Below are positions 5,042 to 5,373 of a stretch of 5,373 nt of DNA, in pieces. Each line of letters begins with the position of its first letter. Position 1 is the first letter of the stretch. The stretch is taken from contig SKKS01000390.1 of NCBI GenBank assembly GCA_007123625.1, positions 1-5,373 of the forward strand, written 5' to 3'. The notes beneath the pieces are model-generated. The model ran no database searches and had not been told where the DNA came from. It was given only the letters and a program-made list of their open reading frames with translations. This DNA is from Paracoccaceae bacterium (GTDB taxonomy: Bacteria; Pseudomonadota; Alphaproteobacteria; Rhodobacterales; Rhodobacteraceae). The position numbers were made by a program, and so were the translations under genes.

Positions 5042-5373
5042 TCTTATTTGTGGGGTATTATTGCGGGTGCAGTCTGGCCGTATTGGAGTTGAAAGGCAGA
5101 GCCAACCCCGGCTTTCATGTAACGACTTGAAACCCATAAATCTCAATGAAATAAGCGGCCTTGGCGTTTTTTGTTGTTCATGACCTTTCACGAAACTAAG
5201 CTACAGAACCCCACATTCCCCAAGTAACTCGCTGATTTCGCTGTCGTGACCGTGTTATTTCCGATATAAATCATGGTGTTGGTGGCTACGAGGGGCGCGT
5301 TTCCACACTACGCGACTCCCGTCCGGAAGCGTTTTCTGATGGTGTATTTCTCGCCTGAGATGAGGGGGAGGCC

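Larger units (their letters stand above)
4862..5373. other. low-GC stretch without a supported gene
   Basis: This is the upstream flank of imuB. GC falls to 155 of 360 bases over 4921-5280 by hand count, with 20 of 60 at 4981-5040, whereas imuB line 4501-4560 has 47 of 60. No frame gives a recognisable protein; the minus-strand frame ending inside imuB (from 5010) is not family-like. At the right edge two short frames stay open. One is a plus-strand frame from ATG 5273, or from ATG 5339 preceded by GGAAG. The other is a minus-strand frame entering from the edge and stopping at 5308. Neither can be called. No integrase, transposase, tRNA or clear attachment site is visible. Imported DNA or a long regulatory gap are both possible. 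Confidence 0.55.

Noticed and set aside
5273..5373. A plus-strand frame open to the right edge, with an internal ATG at 5339 after GGAAG
   Set aside because: Only about 33 codons are visible, with no recognisable domain, and a minus-strand frame over the same bases (stop at 5308) looks equally plausible. More sequence to the right is needed to choose.

Overview
The window is GC-rich alphaproteobacterial chromosome, most likely from a member of the Rhodobacterales (Rhodobacteraceae/Paracoccaceae). The signs are the strong GC3 bias, an ImuB-type Y-family polymerase paralogue, a DUF1127 protein, and an alphaproteobacterial LexA box of the GTTC-N7-GTTC type. No species can be named from this sequence. 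All five genes I can support lie on the minus strand, so transcription runs from high to low coordinates.

Layout from right to left, in the direction of transcription. (a) 4862-5373 is a low-GC stretch with no convincing gene; a hand count gives 155 G+C in 360 bases over 4921-5280. It holds a palindrome and recurring GTAAC/GTTAC motifs. (b) 3300-4805 encodes ImuB, the catalytically inactive Y-family paralogue of the SOS mutasome. A perfect LexA box lies 17 bases upstream of its first ATG and overlaps a plausible -10 element. Neither imuA nor dnaE2, its usual partners, is in the window. (c) 2927-3148 encodes a small DUF1127 protein. (d) 2245-2658 encodes a SnoaL/CaMKII-association-fold protein of the SgcJ/EcaC type. 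(e) 1665-2045 encodes a small protein that aligns without gaps to the histidine-phosphotransfer (Hpt) helix but has Gln where the phospho-accepting His should be. (f) 1-1180 is the start of an M17 leucyl aminopeptidase that runs off the left edge.

The genes are separated by roughly 150-500 base gaps that contain several hairpins, so they look like separate transcription units rather than one operon. I see no shared pathway. The most interesting points are the solitary, directly LexA-controlled imuB, the Hpt-like protein lacking its histidine, and the low-GC motif-rich stretch upstream of imuB. I found no tRNA, rRNA, CRISPR array or recognisable insertion sequence.
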